Source: Burkholderiales bacterium (GTDB lineage: Bacteria; Pseudomonadota; Gammaproteobacteria; Burkholderiales; JABEVD01). Taken from it: a stretch of DNA of 64,000 nt. Below the pieces are notes generated by a model that saw only the letters and a list, made by a program, of their open reading frames with translations, did no database searches and was not told where the DNA came from. The translations under genes were made by a program, and so were the position numbers. Shown in pieces: positions 49,649-56,938 of the stretch. The stretch covers positions 124,001 through 188,000 of the forward strand of contig JAIELG010000016.1 in assembly GCA_019753155.1 (NCBI GenBank), read 5' to 3'. Position 1 is the first letter of the stretch, and every line of letters starts with the position of its first letter.

Positions 49649-51255
49649 AGCGTGACGCTCCTTTTTCCGGCTGCGACTACTCCATATAAATTATTTTCAA
49701 TGTTCACAACGTTCACAACGTTCACAAATTCGCGCTCCGGCTCCGGGTCGTTGTGAACTTCGTGAACGTTGTGAACTTCGTTTGAAACTTTTCGAATGAT
49801 GATTGTGATCCCTTCGCGGGTCTTGCCTACTATCCGGGCCTCGATGCCGATGACTCGCAAAGCGGTGGATGCCCTGCGGACAGAATCAGCGAATCCTTTT
49901 GGAGATTTCGGAAACCGTTCTTCAGAGTCGGACTTGCATCGGGAAACCATTTCGAAGGCAGCCTTAACCGTCCCATCAAATCCCATCGGGTTTTGCTCGA
50001 TGAAGGACTGAATCGCCAGCGCAACGGGGGAAGCGTCCAGCGTGCGGTAGATCGACTGCCGCCGCATCTCCTCGTAATTGCCCATGAATTCGCCAGACTT
50101 CCGCCCAAGCGCAAAGAACACGGCTTCCCCGAGTAGTGCGAAATCGGCCATTCGTGGAAGTTTTTCAATGGTCACATTCGGAAGAATTTTCAGCGATTGA
50201 ACGAACAGGTCAAGAAGTCCGCCGAAGATTTCCGCCTTTGCGGACTCGAATCCTTCGGCCAGTTCAGCAGCGGTCTTGCGGGTGGATATGGTCGGCAGGT
50301 CGAAATGGATGAGCCTGTCCACCAAGTCTTGCGCCGTGGCATTCGCGGAAATCCCGTTGATGATGACCGGACGCTTGATCGTTATCGCGGTCTCTTCCGA
50401 GTTTGTGTACAAAGTCCTTCCCGCGTATCCGCCGCCAGTTGCCAAGACACAAAGCGCATCCTGCGTTTCAGGATGAAGAAACGAAACATTCTCGAAAGAC
50501 ACCAAATAATTGTTTGTCGCTCCGACGAACAAGTCATCCACAGTTTTCGGTCGTGCTCGAAGGTTGACTGCATTGGGGTCGATCAGCGATTTCAGATTCG
50601 TTTGAGTCGTGCTTTTTGCTGTACCCTGCCCCCCGGTCAATTCGGCAATGGGGAAAGGGGTATCCGCCCTGAAGCATTCGATCAGGAATGCCAGCATCAT
50701 TGGCCTGTCTGCGTGGTCGAGGTTGACGTAATCCCACAATTTCGTAAGATTGCCTGTCCTGCTCGGCATCGGCAGCGGTCGCATGTTGGCATTGCGCCAG
50801 AACCTAACAGCAGGATTTTTGACAATCTGCCAGCTCTGGGCGGTGACGTGGACGGCCTGCCATTTATCGTCGCACAGGTCGATCAGGTAGCCATCTGGAA
50901 CAGCCGCGCAGCGAAGAGCAACTGGGATCTCCTTGCCGTCATAGCGAGCCTTGCCGGATAGTGCCCGAATCGCATCCTTCAGAGCTGCATCGCTTGGGAT
51001 TTTTTCGAAATCGCGGAAGAATGCCGCACAAAGCCATTCCCGAAAACCTTTGGACTCAATTTTCCAGGTCTCGTCGTGGCTTCCAGCGTGAAAGGTGGCG
51101 TATCCGTCACCGTCAGCATTATGAAAAAGTTCAGCTTTCGCGGTGATGAACTCGACCAGTTCTCGGGCCATCGATCCCTTTTTCGGCTCGTCGGTCGCTT
51201 GGAGCGCTTCAAAAGCGGCCTGGGCTTCTGCGGATGCTGGTTCAAATTGACTCAT
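49645..51255 (-). CDS. Phage-type ATPase, probable replicative helicase
   Basis: 536 residues from the ATG at 51253-51255. A P-loop AELTGGQGTAKSTTQTNL lies near residue 205, an acidic Walker B-like strand follows near VSFENVSFL, and later PVIINGISANATAQDLVDRLIHFDLP resembles the sensor and arginine-finger region of AAA+/superfamily 3 ATPases. The N-terminal 170 residues have no zinc-finger or TOPRIM primase motif that I can see. Such ATPases serve replication in phage satellites. The C-terminus carries a repeat-like NEVHNVHEVHN and FVNVVNVVN stretch. Confidence 0.7.
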   Translation of the reverse strand: MSQFEPASAEAQAAFEALQATDEPKKGSMARELVEFITAKAELFHNADGDGYATFHAGSHDETWKIESKGFREWLCAAFFRDFEKIPSDAALKDAIRALSGKARYDGKEIPVALRCAAVPDGYLIDLCDDKWQAVHVTAQSWQIVKNPAVRFWRNANMRPLPMPSRTGNLTKLWDYVNLDHADRPMMLAFLIECFRADTPFPIAELTGGQGTAKSTTQTNLKSLIDPNAVNLRARPKTVDDLFVGATNNYLVSFENVSFLHPETQDALCVLATGGGYAGRTLYTNSEETAITIKRPVIINGISANATAQDLVDRLIHFDLPTISTRKTAAELAEGFESAKAEIFGGLLDLFVQSLKILPNVTIEKLPRMADFALLGEAVFFALGRKSGEFMGNYEEMRRQSIYRTLDASPVALAIQSFIEQNPMGFDGTVKAAFEMVSRCKSDSEERFPKSPKGFADSVRRASTALRVIGIEARIVGKTREGITIIIRKVSNEVHNVHEVHNDPEPEREFVNVVNVVNIENNLYGVVAAGKRSVTL

Positions 51256-51640
51256 GGGCGCTCCAATCCGCAGTTTTGAAGAATCTCGCCGAATATTTTC
51301 CGTTTTCGTCAGGGTCCAAGGGCCAAGCCTGAAGTCTTCGAGGATTTGCTTTAAGGATCGCTCTTGCCAGTGGAACCACAAGGTCAGCATCAGCCTGTTC
51401 GAAGCCAATCACAACGTCGAGGCCGACCAGCGCCGAAAAATCGTAATTTTTTGGATCGATAGCATGGTCGACAATGATTCGAGGAAATGCTTTCGCCAGA
51501 TTCCAGTCGAAAACTATATAAACCATTTGCTGCCGTGGCTGAAGACCGCGCTTTCGGGCTTCCAGGAGTTGACGGCCATATGCTGGGAGCCTTTTCGTGG
51601 CGGTCGGCATTGTGCCAAGATTGTCAGCGGGCGCAATCAT
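51242..51640 (-). CDS. Hypothetical element protein upstream of the ATPase
   Basis: 132 residues. The pattern LPAYGRQLLEARKRGLQPRQQMVYIVFDWNLAKAFPRIIVD, followed by YDFSALVGLDVVIGF and LARAILKANPRRLQAWPLD, is one I associate with conserved proteins encoded just ahead of element ATPases; no function is known. The start at 51640 overlaps the AlpA stop as ATGA and has GGGGGG upstream. Ends 14 bp inside the ATPase gene. Confidence 0.65.
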   Translation of the reverse strand: MIAPADNLGTMPTATKRLPAYGRQLLEARKRGLQPRQQMVYIVFDWNLAKAFPRIIVDHAIDPKNYDFSALVGLDVVIGFEQADADLVVPLARAILKANPRRLQAWPLDPDENGKYSARFFKTADWSAHESI

Positions 51641-51834
51641 TGTCCCCCCCTAAGCAGCGATTCGAGGTCTGATACTTTCCACGCCAAACGGCCATTGATG
51701 CGAATCGGGCGAATCGGCCCATTTTCGAGACAGGCCCATTTTCGCAAGGTTTGCGGACTACGATTTATGAATGGTGCGGCTTCACTCGTCGGCAGAACTG
51801 CCGGAAGGGTTGGGCGGTTTAATGTTGCTTTCAT
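51637..51834 (-). CDS. AlpA-type helix-turn-helix regulator/excisionase
   Basis: 65 residues with a MerR/AlpA-like winged helix: TSEAAPFINRSPQTLRKWACLENGPIRPIRINGRLAWKVSDLESLL. Such proteins act as excision factors or as activators of the integrase in small islands. It is the first gene of the packed leftward operon, so it probably controls replication or excision. The upstream 106 bp (51835-51940) would hold the operon promoter. Confidence 0.8.
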   Translation of the reverse strand: MKATLNRPTLPAVLPTSEAAPFINRSPQTLRKWACLENGPIRPIRINGRLAWKVSDLESLLRGGQ

Positions 51835-51940
51835 GCCTGAAATCCTCTTTTGTATTGATGAGGATTTCCATTAAATACTTGTTTCTATGAGTGTTGTATT
51901 GGTGCGGGTCGTGGCGGTTTGTCGGGGTTTTTGAAGGGTC

Positions 51941-53041
51941 TTAGCGGGTCTTTGTGGGCTCTTTTTTTCGGTTCAATCGTTTCAGAAAATTTCTCTTTGA
52001 AATAAAACTTGCTCCGTTTGCATCCATGTATTTAACTCCGTTTTCGTAAACAAAGCCAAGTAATGGGGCGGGGCGTGTTTCATCTTCCAATTTGGCCAGA
52101 TTGACAAAAGCAGCCCAAATGCTTTGATTATCGTTCGGGTTTTCAGCATCTTTCTCGGCGCGCTCGATTACCGCGCTCAGGATGTTTGTTTTTTCATTAT
52201 TGGTTCTGTTCGTTTTGATTTTCGGTAGGGGACCTCTCGCTTCTGATAATGTTTCGGCCTTCCCGCCCTCTGGCTCGGGTTGTTTTGCCGCCAGCCCTTC
52301 AAGCTGGCTCGGTATTATCCAGCCTTTCCCTTTCGCCCATTCGATCCAGGCAGCAGGAGCGACATGTTCGGGCAGCTTACCGCAAGCCTGCTCCCTCAAG
52401 GCGGCCTGGATTTTCTTGTCAAGCTCGGCGCGAATATCTGGATTTCTCGGACTCGTGCCAGGTTCGTAGAGCATTAGAAGGGAAACTGCTTCTTCTGGTT
52501 TCCAGAATGGCAAGCCAAGCCAGTGCGCCCAGTCGATATTTTTTCCGTCATTGGCGGCCAGCTCAATTATCTTGTCACGATTCTGACCTACCGCGTGAAA
52601 GGCCAATAATTGAAGGTCATCGCCTGAAATAACCACCATTGAAAGGGTAATTGGAAAGGGTTGCTCTTTCGGCTCCACAAAAACATACCGCCCCGCTTCC
52701 CCGTTCCTATCTTCCGGCCTCCTTGCAATATTGGCGTCTGTTTCGCCGCATCCCAAAAGTTCGGCAACATGAACGGGGAACAGTGGGATTTTCTGCCAAG
52801 GCAGGTAATGCTGAAAGACAAAGGGATTGGCTGGGGTTCCTATTTCATCGTCCCATTTGTAAAGGGCGAACTGTGTGTTTTTTGGGGGCGCTGCCTTTAG
52901 ACATGTTGACGGTGGATTCTCTGGAAAGGCTTGATAGGTTTTCAGTGTGACATCCAAAACGGCCCTTTCAGTCCATTTTTGGCCAGTTTGCTCAGTCAGG
53001 TAATCGGCGGCCTCTTGTAAGGTGTTCCATGATAAAAGCAT
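51941..53041 (-). CDS. Unrecognised element protein, possibly DNA-interacting
   Basis: 366 residues from the ATG at 53039-53041 (AAGG 6 nt upstream). The N-terminus LLSWNTLQEAADYLTEQTGQKWTERAVLDV looks like a MerR-type helix-turn-helix that reads column- or element-type sites. A middle segment (AAWIEWAKGKGW) and a low-complexity acidic linker (KQPEPEGGKAETLSEARG) follow. The C-terminal part NILSAVIERAEKDAENPNDNQSIWAAFVNLA resembles the end of other element proteins with unknown roles. I cannot assign a function; it is the largest unknown in element 1. Confidence 0.7.
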   Translation of the reverse strand: MLLSWNTLQEAADYLTEQTGQKWTERAVLDVTLKTYQAFPENPPSTCLKAAPPKNTQFALYKWDDEIGTPANPFVFQHYLPWQKIPLFPVHVAELLGCGETDANIARRPEDRNGEAGRYVFVEPKEQPFPITLSMVVISGDDLQLLAFHAVGQNRDKIIELAANDGKNIDWAHWLGLPFWKPEEAVSLLMLYEPGTSPRNPDIRAELDKKIQAALREQACGKLPEHVAPAAWIEWAKGKGWIIPSQLEGLAAKQPEPEGGKAETLSEARGPLPKIKTNRTNNEKTNILSAVIERAEKDAENPNDNQSIWAAFVNLAKLEDETRPAPLLGFVYENGVKYMDANGASFISKRNFLKRLNRKKEPTKTR

Positions 53042-53138
53042 GCGCATCCTTCTTTGCGTCCCTCGAAATAAGGGCACCAGTCAGGCAGGCGAAGGTTTCC
53101 CGCTTTTCGCCCCGTCGGGCTAGGCTGGCGCTTAATCG

Positions 53139-53582
53139 TCAGGCGGCCATGCGCCAGCCTTCGGCGGTTTCCTGGAATACTTGCTTTGCTTCCTCTTCCA
53201 TGCGGTCTATGTCGTTCCACCGGGCAATCAGTTCCGCCACCTTGGTTTTGCCGTCAGCATGTTCCAGATAAATCAGGCGCAGCATCCTTTCGGCTGCCAC
53301 GGTCGGGCGGCGTTTGCTTCGTTCCCAAAGGGAAATGGTTTGTTCATCGACTCCAAGACAGTCGGCCAGGCGCTTTTGCGACATGCCCATTTCCACCCGG
53401 AGAAAACGGATTTCCGCCCCGGACAATCGCTTGCGGTAATTCACCAGATGGCGCGCTATGGAATGATGCAGCCCGTCTATATTGTCGATTTCCAGGCACT
53501 TGCCGTGCCCTTCGATTTCCTCATAGCGGTAGCCGTTCGCCAGCCAGATATTGCGCAGCCCGCAATCGTCATATTTCAGCAT
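53139..53582 (-). CDS. XRE-family HTH protein, probable antitoxin
   Basis: 147 residues from the ATG at 53580-53582 with GAAGGA in front. A helix-turn-helix (IRFLRVEMGMSQKRLADCLGVDEQTISLWERSKRRP) covers about residues 58-93. The N-terminal 50 residues (KYDDCGLRNIWLANGYRYEE) resemble the N-terminal part of MqsA-like antitoxins, without a clear two-pair zinc ribbon. It follows the DUF4258 gene after 5 bp, so the two are read as a toxin-antitoxin pair with toxin first. Confidence 0.75.
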   Translation of the reverse strand: MLKYDDCGLRNIWLANGYRYEEIEGHGKCLEIDNIDGLHHSIARHLVNYRKRLSGAEIRFLRVEMGMSQKRLADCLGVDEQTISLWERSKRRPTVAAERMLRLIYLEHADGKTKVAELIARWNDIDRMEEEAKQVFQETAEGWRMAA

Positions 53583-53587
53583 TTCCT

Positions 53588-53905
53588 TCACTCCCCGAAT
53601 ACCGTTGCAATGATTACCCATTCGCCATTTTCATTCAGTTTGAATACCGCCCCTACCGTCACGCGCAGCCCGGCATGTTGCCAACTGACATTGCAGCGCC
53701 AATCCCCGCGAATATCCTGATGCAATGGCTCGCTGATGGTCCCATGCCCCAAGGTTTCCAGCACTTGCCGGCGGCCAATCTTGCGCTGGCGCATTCGCAA
53801 TTCGGCATGTTGGGAAAACAGCAATCGCCGCTTTCCCTGTGCGGCCTCCTTGAGCCATTGCCGGGCCTGTGGTTCGGTCGGCTTAAAAGGCTTGGCGTTT
53901 TTCAT
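53588..53905 (-). CDS. DUF4258 protein, probable toxin
   Basis: 105 residues. The DUF4258 pattern is clear: LLFSQHAELRMRQRKIGRRQVLETLGHGTI (residues 29-58), then WRCNVSWQHAGLRVTVGAVFKLNENGEWVIIATVF. DUF4258 is a RelE/BrnT-like fold and often pairs with an XRE protein in type II toxin-antitoxin units. It lies between the integrase and the XRE gene, where it may stabilise the element. Confidence 0.75.
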   Translation of the reverse strand: MKNAKPFKPTEPQARQWLKEAAQGKRRLLFSQHAELRMRQRKIGRRQVLETLGHGTISEPLHQDIRGDWRCNVSWQHAGLRVTVGAVFKLNENGEWVIIATVFGE

Positions 53906-53942
53906 GATAATACATTGTATGGGTATACATGGAAGATTTCAA

Positions 53943-55247
53943 TCATTTCGACACCACCCGAAGGCCCGGCGTCGCCTGCTTGGGGTCGAATTTGATTTCG
54001 GCCTGTTCCAGAATCCACGCCTCGTACTTGCCATGCCACACGGCCAAGAGTTCAAGGGGGCGGTTGATGTAATGCTTTTCGGCTGTGGCATTCGGGGCAT
54101 GGCCCATGATTTGCGCTACCACCCCGCGCGGCATTTCCACCCATTCGGCAAGGCTGGCGAAAGTGCGGCGCAGCCCGTGCAAGGTCACATGCTTAAGCCC
54201 GGCAACGGATAGAGCGCGATTGTGGGGAATGCGCGGCTCGGCAATCTTGCCATCGGCAGCGGTCGGACTACTGAAAACCCATTCGTTGCGGCGCGGCAGC
54301 ATCGAAAGCAGACTCGACAGGTAGGGGGTGAGCGGGATTTTTCTTCCTTCATCGGCCACCTTGTCTTTTACCCATAGCGAGCCCCATTTGAAATCGACAT
54401 CTTCCCATTTCAGCCCGGCCAATTCTTCGCGGCGGGCACCCGTCAGCAGCAAGCCTTGCAGATAGGCGCTGATTACCGGGTTACTCAATCCGCGCACGGC
54501 GGCAAACCATGCCGGAAGATGAGCGCGTTCCATCACGTCGAATTTCTTGCTTTTCCGGCTCGGCACCTCGGCGCGAAGGTCCTTGTTTTCCACGGCTTTA
54601 GCGTTGATGATGGCGGCATATTCGGGGCGGGAATCGCACCAGCGCCAGAAGGCGCGGAAAAGCTCGAATCCCTGCCGGGCATTGTTGGCGCGGGTTTCCG
54701 CTTCCTTCGTTTGCCATGCCGTCAGCGCGTCGGCGTCAATGTCGGCCAGGCGCTTTTGCAGCAGGGGATAAAGCACCCCTTGCACCGTCCCCCCCTTGCC
54801 GCGCTTCTTCGGTTCGCCGCCAGCTTGGGACAAATTCAGATGGTCGGCCATGTGGCGGGCTCCCCAGCGCCTTTCGTGATGCGCGAGATATGCGTCCCAT
54901 GCTTCGAATGACAGTGCATCCTTTTGCTTGGCGTGGACTCTTGCGGCTTCCCTCGATGCGGTTTCATCCGCTTTTATCTGGCGCGGGTCCTTATTGGCGT
55001 CAATCAGCACTTTCAGGCGGCGGGCTTCGGTTTGCGCGGCGGTAATGGTCCACGTCCTGGGGTCGCCTATAGTGATGCGTATCGCATTGCCGTCAAGCTT
55101 GACCTGGAATATGTAGGACTTGGCACCGGCAGCAGTCACCCGCAGCCCCAAGCCCGGCGAAACGGAATCCCATAGGAAACTTTGCGCCTTCCCTGATTCG
55201 CACTCGAAGCCTTCAACCCTTCCAGCCGTGAATTTCACCTTTGCCAT
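53943..55247 (-). CDS. Site-specific tyrosine integrase of element 1
   Basis: 434-residue phage-type integrase that should recombine the tRNA-fMet 3' end. N-terminal arm-binding domain (DUF4102-like, LRVTAAGAKSYIFQVKLDGNAIRITIG) at 1-110, SAM-like core-binding domain to about 225, catalytic domain after that with Arg in TGARREEL, HGLRRTFASL, GHA and the nucleophile Tyr in EKHYINRP. All catalytic residues are present. Its start lies 164 bp from attachment copy 2, with the arm-type repeats between. Confidence 0.93.
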   Translation of the reverse strand: MAKVKFTAGRVEGFECESGKAQSFLWDSVSPGLGLRVTAAGAKSYIFQVKLDGNAIRITIGDPRTWTITAAQTEARRLKVLIDANKDPRQIKADETASREAARVHAKQKDALSFEAWDAYLAHHERRWGARHMADHLNLSQAGGEPKKRGKGGTVQGVLYPLLQKRLADIDADALTAWQTKEAETRANNARQGFELFRAFWRWCDSRPEYAAIINAKAVENKDLRAEVPSRKSKKFDVMERAHLPAWFAAVRGLSNPVISAYLQGLLLTGARREELAGLKWEDVDFKWGSLWVKDKVADEGRKIPLTPYLSSLLSMLPRRNEWVFSSPTAADGKIAEPRIPHNRALSVAGLKHVTLHGLRRTFASLAEWVEMPRGVVAQIMGHAPNATAEKHYINRPLELLAVWHGKYEAWILEQAEIKFDPKQATPGLRVVSK

Positions 55248-55265
55248 GTTGCCCCTCGGTTTTCA

Positions 55266-55285
55266 TGTAACCCCCATGTAACCCG
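55266..55285 (+). repeat. Right arm-type repeat pair of element 1
   Basis: TGTAACCCC, 2 nt, TGTAACCCG directly upstream of the integrase gene, repeating the pair at 47623-47642 in the same orientation and with the same 11 bp step. A further direct repeat AAATGCCATATT occurs at about 55344 and 55398 between this pair and the attachment site. Confidence 0.55.
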
Positions 55286-55411
55286 ATTATAGCAATATTT
55301 GGGAATGTCGGGGAATATTCAAAACTTGCTTGCCTTTCGTTAAATGCCATATTATCAGTAAGATATGTGCATTACGGGAATAGCGGTCAACGCCTGGAAA
55401 TGCCATATTGT

Positions 55412-55461
55412 TCGGGCTCATAACCCGAAGGTCACAGGTTCAAATCCTGTCCCCGCAACCA
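55412..55461 (+). repeat. Attachment site copy 2, junction of the two elements
   Basis: Perfect 50 bp copy of the tRNA-fMet 3' end (anticodon arm to CCA). The 5' half of the tRNA is missing here, so this is not a tRNA gene. It ends element 1 and begins element 2. Confidence 0.9.
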
Positions 55462-55534
55462 TTCAAACACCTGAATTTCATTTTATTTCCATGACTGTTT
55501 TATCTTTCGCAAACAGTCTATCCTTGTCGTAAAA

Positions 55535-55553
55535 TGTCGTAACCGTTACGACA
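55535..55553. repeat. Palindrome TGTCGTAAC/GTTACGACA
   Basis: Nine-base arms around a single C. A partial copy (GTTACGACAAAA) lies at about 57597 next to the recombinase fragment, so both ends of element 2 carry this motif. It may be a recombinase or relaxase recognition site. Confidence 0.4.
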
Positions 55554-55722
55554 AAATTACGGCACGACTTTGATATATCATCATTTCAAGCAGCCTGGCT
55601 TTGGGCCACTCCCCGCGCTCGACTTTGGCGAGGGTGACAGCACCGACCAACACCTTGCGGCGCGTGTCCTCGCTGCGCTCGCGTTTGTTTTCTATAGCCC
55701 GCTTGCGGGCCTCGATCTTGAA
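55546..55722 (-). pseudogene. C-terminal fragment of a mobilization-type accessory protein
   Basis: The frame read leftward from about 55722 gives FKIEARKRAIENKRERSEDTR then RKVLVGAVTLAKVERGEWPKARLLEMM, followed by YQSRAVILS and a stop. The pattern of a basic helix, DTRRKVLVGA and ERGEWP resembles TraD/MobC-like relaxosome accessory proteins. There is no start codon in frame, the upstream part does not continue it, and the usual C-terminal tail is replaced. Homology is from memory of the family pattern only. Confidence 0.35.
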
Positions 55723-55954
55723 AAGGCCGAGCGCGAGCGGGAACGAGCCGCAGCTGCAAGGGCGACCTCTGCCCCACGGGAGGAACGGAATCCCGAAATG
55801 TCGAAAAAGCAGGAACCCGAGATCGACGGGATGGATTTCGAGCTATAGGCGGCTGATGAGCCGCCGTAGCGACTCCCGGGCTGCGGCTGAGGTCTGCCTC
55901 CGGGAATCCCGGGGTTATTCAGTCACTCGCGAAAGTGTCGAAAAACTTTACACT

Positions 55955-55990
55955 CGTAACGCCTCGTAACGCCTCGTAACGCCTCGTCCT
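55955..55990 (+). repeat. Tandem 10-bp repeat CGTAACGCCT
   Basis: Three exact copies in a row, followed by a degenerate fourth (CGTCCTGTAACG). It lies between the mobilization fragment and the PEP-CTERM promoter. Iterated short repeats of this kind can be binding sites (iterons) or replication slippage. Confidence 0.6.
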
Positions 55991-56029
55991 GTAACGTATT
56001 AATGGTATAAAAATTTCCATGAAAATAAA

Positions 56030-56045
56030 TGGCATAATCCTTGCT
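56030..56045 (+). promoter_or_regulatory. Sigma-54-type promoter of the PEP-CTERM gene
   Basis: TGGCA, 6 nt, TTGCT matches the -24/-12 consensus TGGCAC-N5-TTGCA with the GG and GC doublets correctly spaced. Transcription would start near 56057 and leave a 65-nt leader containing a CCCGC/GCGGG hairpin (56063-56074). Sigma-54 control of PEP-CTERM genes through PrsK/PrsR is known from other bacteria. Confidence 0.6.
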
Positions 56046-56122
56046 TTCTATAGTAATGGGGATCCCGCAAGCGGGGAACGGGGAGATTCAGGAATCGAAC
56101 AATATTTTCGAAGGGGGGCGGA

Positions 56123-56851
56123 ATGAAACATCCATTCGAGGTTGTGGTATGGTTGGGCGGGTTGTTGAGCGCGAATCTGGCGCAGGCCAGCCTGGTATCG
56201 GCGGGTGCGGGCCTGGTGTACGACAATGTGGCGAATGTCACCTGGAGTTCCGACGCCAATCTTTTCGGCACGATGGTGGCATCGAACCCGAATCTGGTGA
56301 ACCAGATCATTGCCGCGTCGCCGACAATTACTGACAGCTTGGGAGTCCATAGCGTAGTCGCAGGCGATTTCAACACGGGTGGTGTTGCAGATTGGTACGG
56401 TGCATTGGCCTTCGCGAAATATCTCAACAGCATCCATTATCTGGGCAAAAACGCCTGGATGTTGCCGACCACCTACGATCAGACCTGTTACTACAGTTAC
56501 AACTGCACCAACAGCATGCTGGGAGAGCTGTTCTACACCGGTCTGGGCGGCGTGGCGGGTCAATACATCACCACCACTCACAATGCCAGCTACAACCTGT
56601 TCGCGAATATCCAGAACAACTATTACTGGTCCGGTACGGAGTACGCGGCGATTCCTGCCTACACGTTGTCCTTCAATACCTCAAACGGCTACCAGACCCC
56701 GTTCAACAAGGCCAACGGCTACGGACTCAACGCCTATTCGTGGGCCGTGCTTCCCGGCAATGCCGCCGTGCCAGAGCCCGCGGGATTGGCCTTGTTCGGC
56801 ATCGGGCTTGTCGGGTTGATGGCGGGGCGGCGGCGTCCAAGCTTCGGGTGA
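56123..56851 (+). CDS. PEP-CTERM sorting domain protein
   Basis: Exported protein of 242 residues. Signal peptide (residues 1-22, ending LAQA), a DUF1566-like domain (GLVYDNVANVTWSSDANLF and later KNAWMLPT, near 30-115) and the C-terminal sorting signal VPEPAGLALFGIGLVGLMAGRRRPS: VPEP, a hydrophobic helix and an Arg cluster. Exosortase would cleave it and place it on the surface or in the exopolysaccharide matrix. No exosortase gene is in the window. Start behind AAGGGGGG. Notable as cargo of an element remnant. Confidence 0.88.
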   Translation: MKHPFEVVVWLGGLLSANLAQASLVSAGAGLVYDNVANVTWSSDANLFGTMVASNPNLVNQIIAASPTITDSLGVHSVVAGDFNTGGVADWYGALAFAKYLNSIHYLGKNAWMLPTTYDQTCYYSYNCTNSMLGELFYTGLGGVAGQYITTTHNASYNLFANIQNNYYWSGTEYAAIPAYTLSFNTSNGYQTPFNKANGYGLNAYSWAVLPGNAAVPEPAGLALFGIGLVGLMAGRRRPSFG

Positions 56852-56857
56852 TTGGAC

Positions 56858-56905
56858 CCTTCGGCAGGCTCAGGGCAGGTTCCTTCGGCAGGCTCAGGAC
56901 AGGTT
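56858..56905. repeat. Two tandem 24-bp repeats (CCTTCGGCAGGCTCAGG type)
   Basis: Two adjacent copies differing at one base, followed by the first few bases of a third. The CTTCGGCAGGCTCAGGaCAGG core resembles a short intergenic repeat that is scattered in many proteobacterial genomes. It begins 7 bp after the PEP-CTERM stop. Confidence 0.65.
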
Positions 56906-56938
56906 CCTTTTCGGGGGTGCAGGGGGCGTGGATATGTT

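Larger units (their letters stand above)
47565..55461. mobile_element. Integrative element 1 in tRNA-fMet, satellite-like
   Basis: A 7.9 kb element bounded by perfect 50 bp copies of the tRNA end. All its genes run leftward: integrase at the right end, a toxin-antitoxin-like pair, an unknown 366-residue protein, then a packed operon of AlpA-type regulator, ATPase, VRR-NUC nuclease and small proteins. There are no capsid, terminase, tail or conjugation genes, so it resembles a phage satellite or small integrative mobilisable island rather than a full prophage. How it moves is unknown. Confidence 0.85.

Noticed and set aside
55412-55461. Second tRNA-Met gene
   Set aside because: Only the 3' 50 bp are present; the acceptor 5' strand and D-arm are missing. 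It is an attachment copy.
55570-55848. Rightward protein of 92 residues
   Set aside because: It is exactly antisense to the mobilization-like fragment, which has the more protein-like composition, and its C-terminal end has no family features.
55849-55930. Hammerhead ribozyme, because of CTGATGAG
   Set aside because: CTGATGAG is the loop and stem of a simple GGCGGC/GCCGCC hairpin, and the required GAAA after stem II is absent.
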